Part shown: positions 19,124-27,197 of the stretch, in pieces
Layout of the letters: each line of letters opens with the position of its first letter
Position numbering within the stretch: the first letter of the stretch is position 1
Source: CALJFL01 sp039964455
Lineage (GTDB): Bacteria > Pseudomonadota > Gammaproteobacteria > Pseudomonadales > Halieaceae
Length of the DNA: 64,000 nt
Assembly (NCBI GenBank): GCA_039964455.1
Contig: JBDVXK010000013.1
Coordinates: 62,001 to 126,000 of the forward strand
Direction of reading: 5' to 3'
Notes under the pieces: generated by a model
What the model saw: the letters and a program-made list of their open reading frames with translations, nothing else
Database searches by the model: none
Told to the model about the DNA's origin: nothing
Translations under genes and position numbers: made by a program

Positions 19124-19969
19124 CTACTCGGCGACCTTGATACGCGTGGTCAGGTCTCGCTCCCAGCGTATGCCGGTGTTCTGGTAAGACAGGCCTCGCG
19201 CCGCAAGTGTTACCGCGAGGTAAACCGGCACATCAAGCCAAAGAGAAGGCTTGAGACTCAAATTAACGAGAAGTCCGCGAGCCTCTTTGGGCTCCACATT
19301 AGCCTTGTCAAAGCTGCTCAGTTGACGATTTCCCCGATAGCTTCGCGAACGCACTTGCAGTAATGACGATATAGTCCTGGGTGTGCAAACCCCGAAACTT
19401 ACCGTAGACACTACGGCCACTCGGGCACTCGGGATAATGCGTCGCAGGTATGTATCATCTGCAGTAACCGCTGGCAGCTCGCCGATTCGGCGGCGGCCGG
19501 TAGATGAGAGAGCGATGGCTGCTGCAAATTTACCGTTGCGCAGATAAGGGTGCTCCATCCAGACCCGATAGAAGCTGCGGACCATCCAGTCTGCCCCAGT
19601 TGTGTCGATCCTCATGTGGCCGATCGCTGCGTCAATGCCCGGACGGTCTACTGCGGCAATCATAGCCATAGCAGCGCTGCCATCGAGCTCGATGTCAGCA
19701 TCAAGCAACAGCACCGGACCGGCACTTGCCGTCGATAGACCCACATTGATAGCTGCGGTCTTGGAGGCCTCTTGAATTTCGACAAGGGTGACCAGGGGGA
19801 ATTCTGAATTTACGATAGCTGCTGTGTCATCACTGCAACCGTTACAGACAACTATTACGTCGAAGGGGACAGAGCAGCCCTCATCACCTAGCAAAACGTG
19901 CAAGGTACGCGCGATTACAGCTTCTTCATTGAACGCTGGAATAATGACGCTGAAAGTTCCTGATTTCAT
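19124..19969 (-). CDS. Glycosyltransferase family 2
   Basis: 281 aa with a GT-A fold: FSVIIPAFNEEAVIARTL at the N-terminus, VVCNGCSDDT, LLLDADIEL (the DxD-like metal site) near residue 93, and a C-terminal part with RSRSYRGNRQL. No strong membrane segment. It should transfer a sugar from a nucleotide donor to the growing EPS repeat unit on the inner face of the membrane. Its ATG overlaps the stop of the acetyltransferase gene by 4 bp. Donor and linkage cannot be predicted. Confidence 0.85.
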   Translation of the reverse strand: MKSGTFSVIIPAFNEEAVIARTLHVLLGDEGCSVPFDVIVVCNGCSDDTAAIVNSEFPLVTLVEIQEASKTAAINVGLSTASAGPVLLLDADIELDGSAAMAMIAAVDRPGIDAAIGHMRIDTTGADWMVRSFYRVWMEHPYLRNGKFAAAIALSSTGRRRIGELPAVTADDTYLRRIIPSARVAVVSTVSFGVCTPRTISSLLQVRSRSYRGNRQLSSFDKANVEPKEARGLLVNLSLKPSLWLDVPVYLAVTLAARGLSYQNTGIRWERDLTTRIKVAE

Positions 19970-20715
19970 GATTCGGCCTTCTCACTCAAGCCGTTACATA
20001 CACCAGACCAATCATTGGTCATGTCGCACTCGAGCATTACCGCATCTGGCGCATGCTGCCACCAACGACTGCCTTCAGCTGCAGCGATTTCATTTGGGCC
20101 AAAGCGGTAGCGAAGGACACGCGCAGGATTACCCGCTACAACCGCATAGTTCGGCACATCTTTAGTCACTACCGCGCCCGCCGCCACTACAGCACCACGA
20201 CCGATACGCTCACAACCAGGAAGGATAATTGCCCTGGCGCCAAGCCAGGCATCTGCGCCAACTTCAAGGCCAGCGGTCCCCACGTCAGCCGATGACGCCG
20301 CGCCACAGCTTGGGTTATAAAAGTAAGGATGCATCGACAGGCGTTCGAGCGGGTGATTTCTGCGGTATATCTCGACCCCAGGGCCAACAGACACGTAACG
20401 TCCTACGCGAATACCCTGTGGGAAACGCGTAGCGTCGAAACAGCCATAGCTATGTGCTCCAATTTCAACGCCATGATACTGAAGCATAATCTGACGCAGT
20501 GTTACCGAGCGCATTTCGCCGCCTTCCAATTTTGCAAGTAAACGTCTGATCATTCTGCGTAATATGCCTGCGCCAGGTCCTCGCAGGGCCGCATAAATGC
20601 TCAGCAGCACTCCGGCAGATCGTGCACGCTTCAGTTCTCCCGATATGACGACAAGTGCATCCTCAATGCGTACCGGGGCAGTCGTAAACGGACCAGCAGC
20701 CTCAGCAGTGCTCAT
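19966..20715 (-). CDS. Hexapeptide-repeat acetyltransferase (CatB/XAT type)
   Basis: 249 aa. The left-handed beta-helix region runs from about residue 90 to 205, with hexapeptide turns VSVGPGVEI, AWLGARAIILPG and IGRGAVVAAGAVVTKDV, followed by YAVVAGNPARVLRYRF, the hallmark of xenobiotic/serine acetyltransferase-like enzymes. The His of RRNHPLERLS is a candidate catalytic residue. The N-terminal ~65 residues are extra. It likely O- or N-acetylates a sugar of the EPS. It overlaps both neighbours by 4 bp. Confidence 0.82.
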   Translation of the reverse strand: MSTAEAAGPFTTAPVRIEDALVVISGELKRARSAGVLLSIYAALRGPGAGILRRMIRRLLAKLEGGEMRSVTLRQIMLQYHGVEIGAHSYGCFDATRFPQGIRVGRYVSVGPGVEIYRRNHPLERLSMHPYFYNPSCGAASSADVGTAGLEVGADAWLGARAIILPGCERIGRGAVVAAGAVVTKDVPNYAVVAGNPARVLRYRFGPNEIAAAEGSRWWQHAPDAVMLECDMTNDWSGVCNGLSEKAES

Positions 20716-21194
20716 GCCGAAACCAATCCAGAGAAACTTCGTACAGCTCCAATAAGTGCAGGATCAGCGGCCAGTGGCGCAGCCACTTCGATGTTTACAT
20801 CCTGTCGGTCCAGAGCCTCGGCGAGTGCGCCTGAATCGTGCGCAACCTCGAAGCCATTCAGGTGCTCAAGTCTCGCTACAGTTGCTAATTGATGTTCATT
20901 ACGGTGTTCACCAAGGCTGGCTAAACGAGGCATAACTATCACGCGCTTACCTAGCTCAAGACCTGAGATAATACTGCCCATTCCCGCGTGCGCCACAACC
21001 GTGCTGCACTCACTCACACGCCGACGAAAATCTTGCGGCGTCATATCGCGAATCCAGGCAATGTGTTGGGGTTCATATTGGCCGCGGCCGATCTGCGCAT
21101 AGACCTCAACGCTATTGTTGGCCGCTGCCCACTTATCCAAGCCACGAATCAGGCGATCAAATGGGAGCTGTGTTCCTACTGTTGCAAATATCAT
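20712..21194 (-). CDS. Alg13/PssE-like glycosyltransferase subunit
   Basis: 160 aa, starting MIFATVGTQLPFDRLI as in the PssE/EpsF/Alg13 group, with the GT-B donor-site block VVAHAGMGSIISGLELGKR and the late motif HRNEHQLATVARL. This is the catalytic, nucleotide-sugar-binding half of a two-part enzyme; the membrane-anchoring, acceptor-binding half is an Alg14/PssD protein. That partner is encoded about 9.5 kb away on the opposite strand (30,696-31,157), not next door as usual. It lies 15 bp after the fusion gene and overlaps the acetyltransferase by 4 bp. Confidence 0.83.
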   Translation of the reverse strand: MIFATVGTQLPFDRLIRGLDKWAAANNSVEVYAQIGRGQYEPQHIAWIRDMTPQDFRRRVSECSTVVAHAGMGSIISGLELGKRVIVMPRLASLGEHRNEHQLATVARLEHLNGFEVAHDSGALAEALDRQDVNIEVAAPLAADPALIGAVRSFSGLVSA

Positions 21195-21209
21195 AACTGT
21201 TTCCTCGCG

Positions 21210-23030
21210 CTAGTCTTCTTTAAGCGCCTTGGCAATTACAAAGGGATCAAGTGCCCGACTGATAGTCAGGATGGTCGGAGAAATCGCAGCTATCACGTCG
21301 TTCCAGCCACCCATGCCATTAACTGGCATGTAAACAATATCGCCGGGGAGCAGAGGCATATCTAACGCCAGGCCATCGACAATGCGGTTAAAATCAACAA
21401 CAAAGAGCTCGCCCGAAACCGGTGAGTGGGTTCGAATAACGCGCACCTGCTCAAGGTTTGCCTCTCCTCGAATTGGTCCCCCGCTGCGCGCAACAGCATC
21501 GGCCAGGGACAATGGTCCGTTGGTAACATCCTTTGCGCCTGGCTGGATTACAGCGCCAAGGACAAAGATACGGAGGTCATCGAGTCCTGGAATAAATAGC
21601 GTATCCTCAGGTTCGAGCCAGATATTCTGATCCATGCGCCCCTGATTCAGCAGGGCATTGATGTCTACTGCGACAACACTCTGATCGCGGATGAGCCGGG
21701 CACCGCGAGTGTAGGCTTTATCAGAAAGACCGCGTCCTGCTCCCAGCGCCTGTATCAGGTTCATATCTGACATCATGTGCACTATTCCGGGCTGATTAAA
21801 CTCACCCAGTAGATACACAGGACGGCTTAGAGGGTCTTGCAACTCAACCACAACCCATGGATCCATAAAGTGCCTGGTGTATTCTTCTTTAAGCAGCGTC
21901 TGTAGTTCGCTCAGAGACATGCCTTGAGTTTGCACACGCTCGATCAGGGGCAGCTGTATCTCACCGGCTCCGTCAATCGTCACGACGAGATTGTCCATGC
22001 CTTCTTCACCGAACACATTAATCGCTAAACGATCGCCAGTTCCCAAACGGTAGATTGGATCGCTTTCACCACGCGGAAGACTTTCGACGGTCACGCTTTC
22101 ATACTCGACAATAGGTGCGAGCTGCGGGTCCGGGGACACAGGTATCGACCTGGAGACGCCTTCCGCAGAGCTGTTGAAACCCTCCTCAGTGAGGGTCTGC
22201 GCACAGCCTCCCAGAAACAATGTAGTGAAGGCCAACAATGGCAGGGCTGATGTGGCGACACGCGGCATAGCTTGCGGCAATGCTCGCCACACCTTGCGCA
22301 GGCAGTAAGCTGCCGTCATGCCAATAATGACTAAGTCGTAGCTTATAGATCTATGAGCAAGATAGTGACGTTCGCCTTCAAAGCGCACACTCCAATCTTG
22401 CAACACGTGGTCCGCAGAGTCGTTCTCATCAATGCAAATCTGGCCGAGACTGGACAGCCCCGGAGGAACTGCCAAACGCGATTCGAAACCGGGGATGTGG
22501 GCTTCGAGATGCTCTTGCAGTCCGGTGGCGATGGGACGCGGGCCCACAAACGCCATGTCTCCACACACAATGTTCCAAAGCTGCGGCAACTCGTCCAGCT
22601 TGAGGTCACGCAGCAGCTTCCCTGCGCGAGTCACTTCAGGGGTACTGGAGGTAACAGCAAGCGCCAGCATCGGATCGCGATCCGCTCCAACAGTCATCGA
22701 GCGGATCTTGTAGGTGGTGAACAGTTGTCGCCGGAATCCAGGGCGCTGCTGCGAGTAAAGAAAGGGGCCGCGTGAATCCGCCTTAACAATAATGAAGAGC
22801 AGCGCCAGCAGCGGCGTCAGCAGGACCAGCAAAATCGCCGCTGTAAGCTGCTGCACCCCTCGCCAGATGCGCCAGCGAATTTCGATCAGAGCCGGATCTG
22901 TAATCTCGACGCCGTTCAGCTGGCCAGTTTCTTGTGCAAATGCTTCCGAAGTCATGATATGGCGGTCCGTATTTACTGTTACCCAGTGCTCTGCAACCGC
23001 TGTGCCAATTTCTTCCAGGGCTACTTGCAC
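21210..23030 (-). CDS. Fusion of initiating sugar transferase (WbaP/ExoY-type PGT) and Wza-like export lipoprotein
   Basis: 606 aa in one uninterrupted frame (GTG at 23030, alternative ATG at 22955). Residues 50-250 are a bacterial sugar transferase: membrane helix 58-82, RPGFRRQLFTTYKIRSM, the catalytic pair Asp146-Glu147 in LKLDELPQLWN, and FVGPRP. Immediately after, Met255 begins what looks like a complete lipoprotein signal peptide ending LFLGGC (Cys276), followed by a poly-export domain (about 325-405) and SLBB repeats (405-570) as in Wza. Alone, the first part starts repeat-unit synthesis on undecaprenyl phosphate and the second forms the outer-membrane exit channel. The fusion is odd because the halves belong in different membranes; internal initiation at 22268 or processing at Cys276 would resolve this. 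First gene of its operon. Confidence 0.85.
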   Translation of the reverse strand: MQVALEEIGTAVAEHWVTVNTDRHIMTSEAFAQETGQLNGVEITDPALIEIRWRIWRGVQQLTAAILLVLLTPLLALLFIIVKADSRGPFLYSQQRPGFRRQLFTTYKIRSMTVGADRDPMLALAVTSSTPEVTRAGKLLRDLKLDELPQLWNIVCGDMAFVGPRPIATGLQEHLEAHIPGFESRLAVPPGLSSLGQICIDENDSADHVLQDWSVRFEGERHYLAHRSISYDLVIIGMTAAYCLRKVWRALPQAMPRVATSALPLLAFTTLFLGGCAQTLTEEGFNSSAEGVSRSIPVSPDPQLAPIVEYESVTVESLPRGESDPIYRLGTGDRLAINVFGEEGMDNLVVTIDGAGEIQLPLIERVQTQGMSLSELQTLLKEEYTRHFMDPWVVVELQDPLSRPVYLLGEFNQPGIVHMMSDMNLIQALGAGRGLSDKAYTRGARLIRDQSVVAVDINALLNQGRMDQNIWLEPEDTLFIPGLDDLRIFVLGAVIQPGAKDVTNGPLSLADAVARSGGPIRGEANLEQVRVIRTHSPVSGELFVVDFNRIVDGLALDMPLLPGDIVYMPVNGMGGWNDVIAAISPTILTISRALDPFVIAKALKED

Positions 23031-23119
23031 GCCGCCCGAATTATTTATTTCCCCATATATTTCAATTGGTTATGCATACCTTTCGCAGTATGGGTGCAGT
23101 AGCCCAGAACAACAGCACT

Positions 23120-23134
23120 GCTTTTTTAAAGCCA
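23120..23134 (-). promoter_or_regulatory. Weak candidate sigma-54 promoter for the minus EPS operon
   Basis: On the minus strand the sequence reads TGGCTTTAAAAAAGC. It keeps the near-invariant GG and GC at the right spacing but lacks the TT before GC. Transcription would start near 23,108, about 78 nt before the GTG at 23,030. It is the only GG-N10-GC match found between the LuxO boxes and that gene. Confidence 0.3.
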
Positions 23135-23150
23135 TTGAGTGTCGGATTCC

Positions 23151-23163
23151 TTGCATAATGCAA
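23151..23163. promoter_or_regulatory. LuxO-type operator, exact match
   Basis: TTGCATAATGCAA matches the published Vibrio LuxO site TTGCA-WWW-TGCAA at every position. It is centred about 184 bp upstream of the predicted sigma-54 start near 23,341, a normal enhancer distance. Confidence 0.7.
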
Positions 23164-23186
23164 ATACCTTCCTCCGCCGTGGCAGG

Positions 23187-23206
23187 TTGCGAATTGCAAA
23201 TTGCAA
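23187..23206. promoter_or_regulatory. Two overlapping LuxO-type operators in a 7-bp tandem repeat
   Basis: Three consecutive 7-mers (TTGCGAA, TTGCAAA, TTGCAAC) create two overlapping LuxO boxes. TTGCGAATTGCAA at 23187-23199 has one mismatch to TTGCA-WWW-TGCAA, and TTGCAAATTGCAA at 23194-23206 is exact. They are centred about 148 and 141 bp upstream of the predicted start. The overlap would place two dimers 7 bp apart. Confidence 0.65.
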
Positions 23207-23314
23207 CTGCAGCCTTGCGGCACCGAGCCAGAGCACTTGCCAAAAACAGCCTAAGCTACTTTTTATTTATATTTTTCATAGACTTAGCGAATCTTTAATA
23301 AATTTTTTCATCTT

Positions 23315-23329
23315 TGGCGCAGCCTTTGC
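23315..23329 (+). promoter_or_regulatory. Sigma-54 promoter for the plus-strand EPS/exosortase operon
   Basis: TGGCGCAGCCTTTGC fits the -24/-12 consensus TGGCACR-N4-TTGC with one deviation (G for A at position 5). Start of transcription is predicted near 23,341. The ribosome-binding site AAGGA (23,354-23,358) and the ATG at 23,366 follow. Confidence 0.7.
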
Positions 23330-23365
23330 AACCAGTGTCAGGAAACATATTGGAAGGAATCGGGA

Positions 23366-24670
23366 ATGTTAGAACGTCAATTCAAGGCCTGTATCTTCGG
23401 TGCCAGCCCAGGAACCGGTAACCAAGGCGTTAATGCGCTGTGCTGGTCGACGCTGACTGCGATGGCCAAACGTGGCTGCAACGACTTACACGTATTCGAT
23501 TACGGGCGCGCCGCCCGACGAGCGCGGTTCGCCGAACTGGATTACACACTGCACGGCATCACTGTAGGTAAACGCCTTTGGCGCGGCGACCATCTGGGCA
23601 CTGCCCGCCTCGCCGCGTTAGCAGGTATGCGCAGCACCCCGCTGCTACGCACAGTAAATGAAGCCGACCTGGTGCTGGACGTCAGTGGCGGCGATAGCTT
23701 CACTGACCTTTATGGCAGCGCTCGCTTTCGCAATATCGTCGCACCCAAACAAATCGCCTTACGCCTTGGACGACCCCTGGTACTAATGCCTCAAACCTAT
23801 GGCCCTTTCAAGAGCGCGAGAAACGCCAGGCTTGCAGGGAACCTCATTGCCAAAGCGACGCTCGCCTACGCCAGGGATCCAGACAGTTATGGCCGCCTGC
23901 AGACCCTGCTGGGCGACAGATTCGATCCAGCGGTGCACCGCCAGGGAGTGGACATGGCCTTCGGCCTGCAAGCACACCAGCCTGCGAGGCTGAAGTCAGA
24001 GGTCACAGAAGCTTTCTCGGCTAAGGATCAACGCCCGGTTATCGGCCTTAATATTAGCGGCTTGGTCGCGAATCAACCCGAGAGTTCCGCGGCCCGCTTT
24101 GGCCTTTCCTGCGACTACCCTTCACTGATACGCGAGCTGCTGATGCGGCTGCTCGATGAGACAGACGCACACTTGGTAATCGTCCCTCATGTACATGCTC
24201 CTGCGGGACATTACGAGTCAGATCTGGATGCTTCACGCGCCCTTTTAAAGAGCCTTACAGGGCGACATGCAGCCGCAGCCCGCAGGCGCGCTACGATCGT
24301 ATCGCAAGAACTGGATGCCTGCGAATTGAAGTGGCTGATCGCCAGGTGCGACTGGTTTTGTGGTACGCGAATGCACGCGACGATAGCAGCGCTATCCTCT
24401 GGCGTGCCCACCGTGGCGCTGGCCTACAGCCTTAAAACACGTGGCGTATTTGAGACTTGCGCTATGGCTGACTCGTCCATCGACATGCGCTCAGAAACAA
24501 ACGACACCGCACTGAATCAGATTATAAAACTCTGGCACCAGCGAGAGTACTACGCAACAACCCTGGCCCAGCGCTTACCCCGGGTGCGAGCACTGGCCTC
24601 GCGGCAGATGGACGACGTTGTGCAGTGCGCCGGGCCAGGTCAACCTGTGGGCCAGATGATCGAATGCTGA
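23366..24670 (+). CDS. Polysaccharide pyruvyl transferase family protein
   Basis: 434 aa, ATG at 23366 with AAGGA seven bases upstream. The sequence starts CIFGASPGTGNQGVNALCWS and continues with LVLDVSGGDSFTDLYG, LVLMPQTYGPF and late CGTRMHATIAALSSGVPTVAL, in the order of PS_pyruv_trans (CsaB-like) proteins. The family transfers pyruvate from phosphoenolpyruvate to a sugar, forming acidic ketals; some members act in other ways. First gene of the plus EPS operon; its last 7 bp overlap the flippase gene. Confidence 0.85.
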   Translation: MLERQFKACIFGASPGTGNQGVNALCWSTLTAMAKRGCNDLHVFDYGRAARRARFAELDYTLHGITVGKRLWRGDHLGTARLAALAGMRSTPLLRTVNEADLVLDVSGGDSFTDLYGSARFRNIVAPKQIALRLGRPLVLMPQTYGPFKSARNARLAGNLIAKATLAYARDPDSYGRLQTLLGDRFDPAVHRQGVDMAFGLQAHQPARLKSEVTEAFSAKDQRPVIGLNISGLVANQPESSAARFGLSCDYPSLIRELLMRLLDETDAHLVIVPHVHAPAGHYESDLDASRALLKSLTGRHAAAARRRATIVSQELDACELKWLIARCDWFCGTRMHATIAALSSGVPTVALAYSLKTRGVFETCAMADSSIDMRSETNDTALNQIIKLWHQREYYATTLAQRLPRVRALASRQMDDVVQCAGPGQPVGQMIEC

Positions 24671-25920
24671 ACAGCAAGAGCCATCCGAGGCTCACTCTGG
24701 CAGCTACTCAGGCACTGTGCGAAGGCAGCGCCTTTCTACGCAATCTGATTCTCGCCCGGTTGGTCGGTGCAGATCAAATGGGTATCGCAGTGGCGCTGGC
24801 CCTGGGAATTCGAATCTTCGAAATGGCCGGCGAATTCGGTATCGACCGTTTACTGGTGCAGGTTGAAGCAGCCGCCTTGCCACGAATGCGCAGGGTTATT
24901 CACCTCCTGCAACTACTGAAGGGCGGCACAGTGACGGCCGTGGCCATTCTGCTGGCCTTGCCGGTCAGCGAGACACTAAACCCCGAGATGGACTCCATCA
25001 TATTCGCGGTAGCTGCTCTATCACTGTTAATACGTGGGGCAAGTAACTGTGACTATCGGGAGCGTCAGCGCAGCGCGCAATTCAGGCCGGCAATGATCGT
25101 CGAAGGCGGTAGTAATTTTCTCGCCGCGCTGGCGGCTGCTCCGCTTGCCTGGATTCTACGTGATTACACTGTCCTGGCGTGGGTATTGCTTTTACAAGCG
25201 ACGCTGTTTTGCGTCTTGTCCCATGTCGTGGCAACCCACCCCTATAGCGTCGGCTTCGATCGCCAGCTGTTTCGTCGCTGCCTACGTTACGGCGTGCCCA
25301 TAGCCCTCAACGGCGCTCTGATGTTTCTTGCCCTGCAGGGAGACCGCTTAATAGTCGCCGTACATTTCTCAGCGGCTGAACTTGCTCGTTTCGCGCTGGC
25401 AGCACAACTTACCTTACTGCCGGCGCTGATCGGTGCACGTTACCTGCTAGCTTCCGAACTACCACGTCTTGGGCAGCTATCCCGCGAAAGGGCCGGTTTT
25501 GACGACCGTTGTATGGGCTTGTTACACCGCGTAGGAGCACTCGCTGTAGGAGGCGCGCTGGCTCTTGGCATAACTGGCAATACACTGGTCGGCTGGTTAT
25601 ACGGTGAAGCCTATCAGGTGACTCCGGCCATCTTCTGGCTGCTCGCAGCAGGAGCCGGGATCAGATTAATACGCGCAGTTCCCGGGACCGCGCTGATGGC
25701 GCTGGAGGCAACACACCTGCTTTTTCTGAGTAATTTGCCCCGCCTACTGACATTAGCCGCTGCATTGTGGACGGTATCTTCGGGCGGCAGCCTCGAGACA
25801 TTGGTAGCGATCAGCGTGTTTGGCGAAGCACTCAGTCTCGGCGTCGCACTCCTTGCCCTCATCGCCTGCAGAGTTGGTGTTGCCGGCAGTGGCGACCGTC
25901 CATTGATGGAGACTGTCTGA
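24664..25920 (+). CDS. Wzx-type oligosaccharide flippase
   Basis: 418 aa from the ATG at 24664, which overlaps the previous gene's stop by 7 bp. The protein is almost entirely membrane helices (about 12), with the opening seen in Wzx/lipopolysaccharide biosynthesis proteins: LTLAATQALCEGSAFLRNLI, then ARLVGADQMGIAVALAL. It should flip the undecaprenyl-linked EPS repeat unit to the periplasm. Its stop overlaps the next start by one base (TGATG). Confidence 0.82.
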   Translation: MLNSKSHPRLTLAATQALCEGSAFLRNLILARLVGADQMGIAVALALGIRIFEMAGEFGIDRLLVQVEAAALPRMRRVIHLLQLLKGGTVTAVAILLALPVSETLNPEMDSIIFAVAALSLLIRGASNCDYRERQRSAQFRPAMIVEGGSNFLAALAAAPLAWILRDYTVLAWVLLLQATLFCVLSHVVATHPYSVGFDRQLFRRCLRYGVPIALNGALMFLALQGDRLIVAVHFSAAELARFALAAQLTLLPALIGARYLLASELPRLGQLSRERAGFDDRCMGLLHRVGALAVGGALALGITGNTLVGWLYGEAYQVTPAIFWLLAAGAGIRLIRAVPGTALMALEATHLLFLSNLPRLLTLAAALWTVSSGGSLETLVAISVFGEALSLGVALLALIACRVGVAGSGDRPLMETV

Positions 25921-27197
25921 TGGTCACCACAGCAACAATCAAAGATGTCGTCGACCAGCACCTTTGCATGGGCTGCGGCACATGCGCTGCAGCCCGGCCA
26001 GACATAGTGACAATGGTAGATACCGTCGCACATGGCCGTCGACCGGTCATTGCCAGCGATCTGGACGAATCAGCGAGCCGTGATTTGGCTGCGTCTTGCC
26101 CGGGTCGTGCTATCGACGCCGTCGAGGCGCCTACGTCGGACTCCCAGGACAGCTACGAGCACACTGCATGGGGGCCAGTTCTGGAGGTGTGGGAGGGCTA
26201 CGCCACCGATGAAGCACTTAGATTCAGCGGGTCCAGCGGCGGAGTGGTGAGCGCCCTATCCCTTTTCTGTGTCGAGGCAAAAGATTACGCCGGAGCCATA
26301 CAGGTGCGTGCGAGAGAGGAACAACCACTACTCAATGAAACGGTCATCTCGCGCAGCCGCAGTGACGTATTGGCGGCGACGGCCTCACGCTATGCACCAG
26401 CCAGTCCCTGCGAAAGACTAGCGGACATACGCGGCTCAGACACTCCACACGTTTTCGTTGGCAAGCCATGTGACGTTGCCGGCGCCAATCGACTCGCTGC
26501 ACAGGATGATTCAGTAAAAAACAGTGTAGGACTATCGATCTCTATTTTTTGCGCCGGGACACCATCACTAGCGGCGACAAACGAACTGCTAGAGCACCTT
26601 GGCGTGGAGCAAGAAGACCAGGTATTAGATGTGCGCTATCGGGGCCAGGGCTGGCCTGGTCGTATGACCGCACGTTATCGCAGCGCCAGTACCGGTGAGA
26701 CCCTTAGCGCTTCCACCTCATATGCTGACGGCTGGGGTCGTATCCTACAAAAACATACGCAATGGCGGTGCCGCCTCTGCGCCGATCATTTGGGCGATCA
26801 TGCGGATCTTTCGATAGGTGACCCCTGGTATAGGCCGGTCGCTGAAGGCGACCCAGGACAGTCATTGATTGTCGTGCGGACCGAGAGGGGCCGGCAAATT
26901 CTTCGTCAGGCAATGCGGGCGGGTGTGGTGAATCTCGAACCACGCACAGTGGCCACACTTGCCGCCTCACAGCCCAACCTTGAACGAACGAAGGGCGCGG
27001 TATTTGCCAGATGCCTGACCGCCAAAGTAATGGGGGCGGCGGCACCGCAATATGCAGGCTCGACACTGCACCGGGTATGGTGGCGTGCATTGTCACCTGT
27101 AGAAAAGCTGAAATCCGTCACGGGAACCTTGAAACGTTTGTTCGGCAAAGGTCTGCTACGCCGCGAGCAAGCCCAGTTACTGGAAAGACAATCGTAA
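25920..27197 (+). CDS. FrhB/FdhB-like (coenzyme F420 hydrogenase beta-subunit family) Fe-S protein
   Basis: 425 aa from the ATG at 25920 (TGATG overlap with the flippase). N-terminal CMGCGTCAAARPD is a half-ferredoxin Fe-S motif. FSGSSGGVVSAL (near 103) and FVGKPCDVAGAN (near 180) are FrhB_FdhB_N and C domain blocks; CRLCADHLGDHADLSIGDPW (near 283) carries further cysteines and ends with the typical GDPW. Relatives bind flavin and Fe-S clusters, and many sit in polysaccharide clusters beside pyruvyl transferases, where their role is unproven. F420 use is not implied. Its stop overlaps the next gene by one base (TAATG). Confidence 0.8.
   Translation: MVTTATIKDVVDQHLCMGCGTCAAARPDIVTMVDTVAHGRRPVIASDLDESASRDLAASCPGRAIDAVEAPTSDSQDSYEHTAWGPVLEVWEGYATDEALRFSGSSGGVVSALSLFCVEAKDYAGAIQVRAREEQPLLNETVISRSRSDVLAATASRYAPASPCERLADIRGSDTPHVFVGKPCDVAGANRLAAQDDSVKNSVGLSISIFCAGTPSLAATNELLEHLGVEQEDQVLDVRYRGQGWPGRMTARYRSASTGETLSASTSYADGWGRILQKHTQWRCRLCADHLGDHADLSIGDPWYRPVAEGDPGQSLIVVRTERGRQILRQAMRAGVVNLEPRTVATLAASQPNLERTKGAVFARCLTAKVMGAAAPQYAGSTLHRVWWRALSPVEKLKSVTGTLKRLFGKGLLRREQAQLLERQS

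Larger units (their letters stand above)
23031..23365. promoter_or_regulatory. Divergent control region between the two EPS operons
   Basis: 335 bp without a convincing gene, between the outward-pointing EPS operons. It holds the LuxO-type boxes, a strong plus-strand sigma-54 promoter and a weaker minus-strand candidate described separately. The rest is A+T-rich near 23,250-23,310, as is common between enhancer and promoter where DNA must loop. Confidence 0.7.

Noticed and set aside
25920..27197. Coenzyme F420-reducing hydrogenase subunit
   Set aside because: Only family resemblance; no other F420 or hydrogenase genes occur and the context is polysaccharide synthesis.
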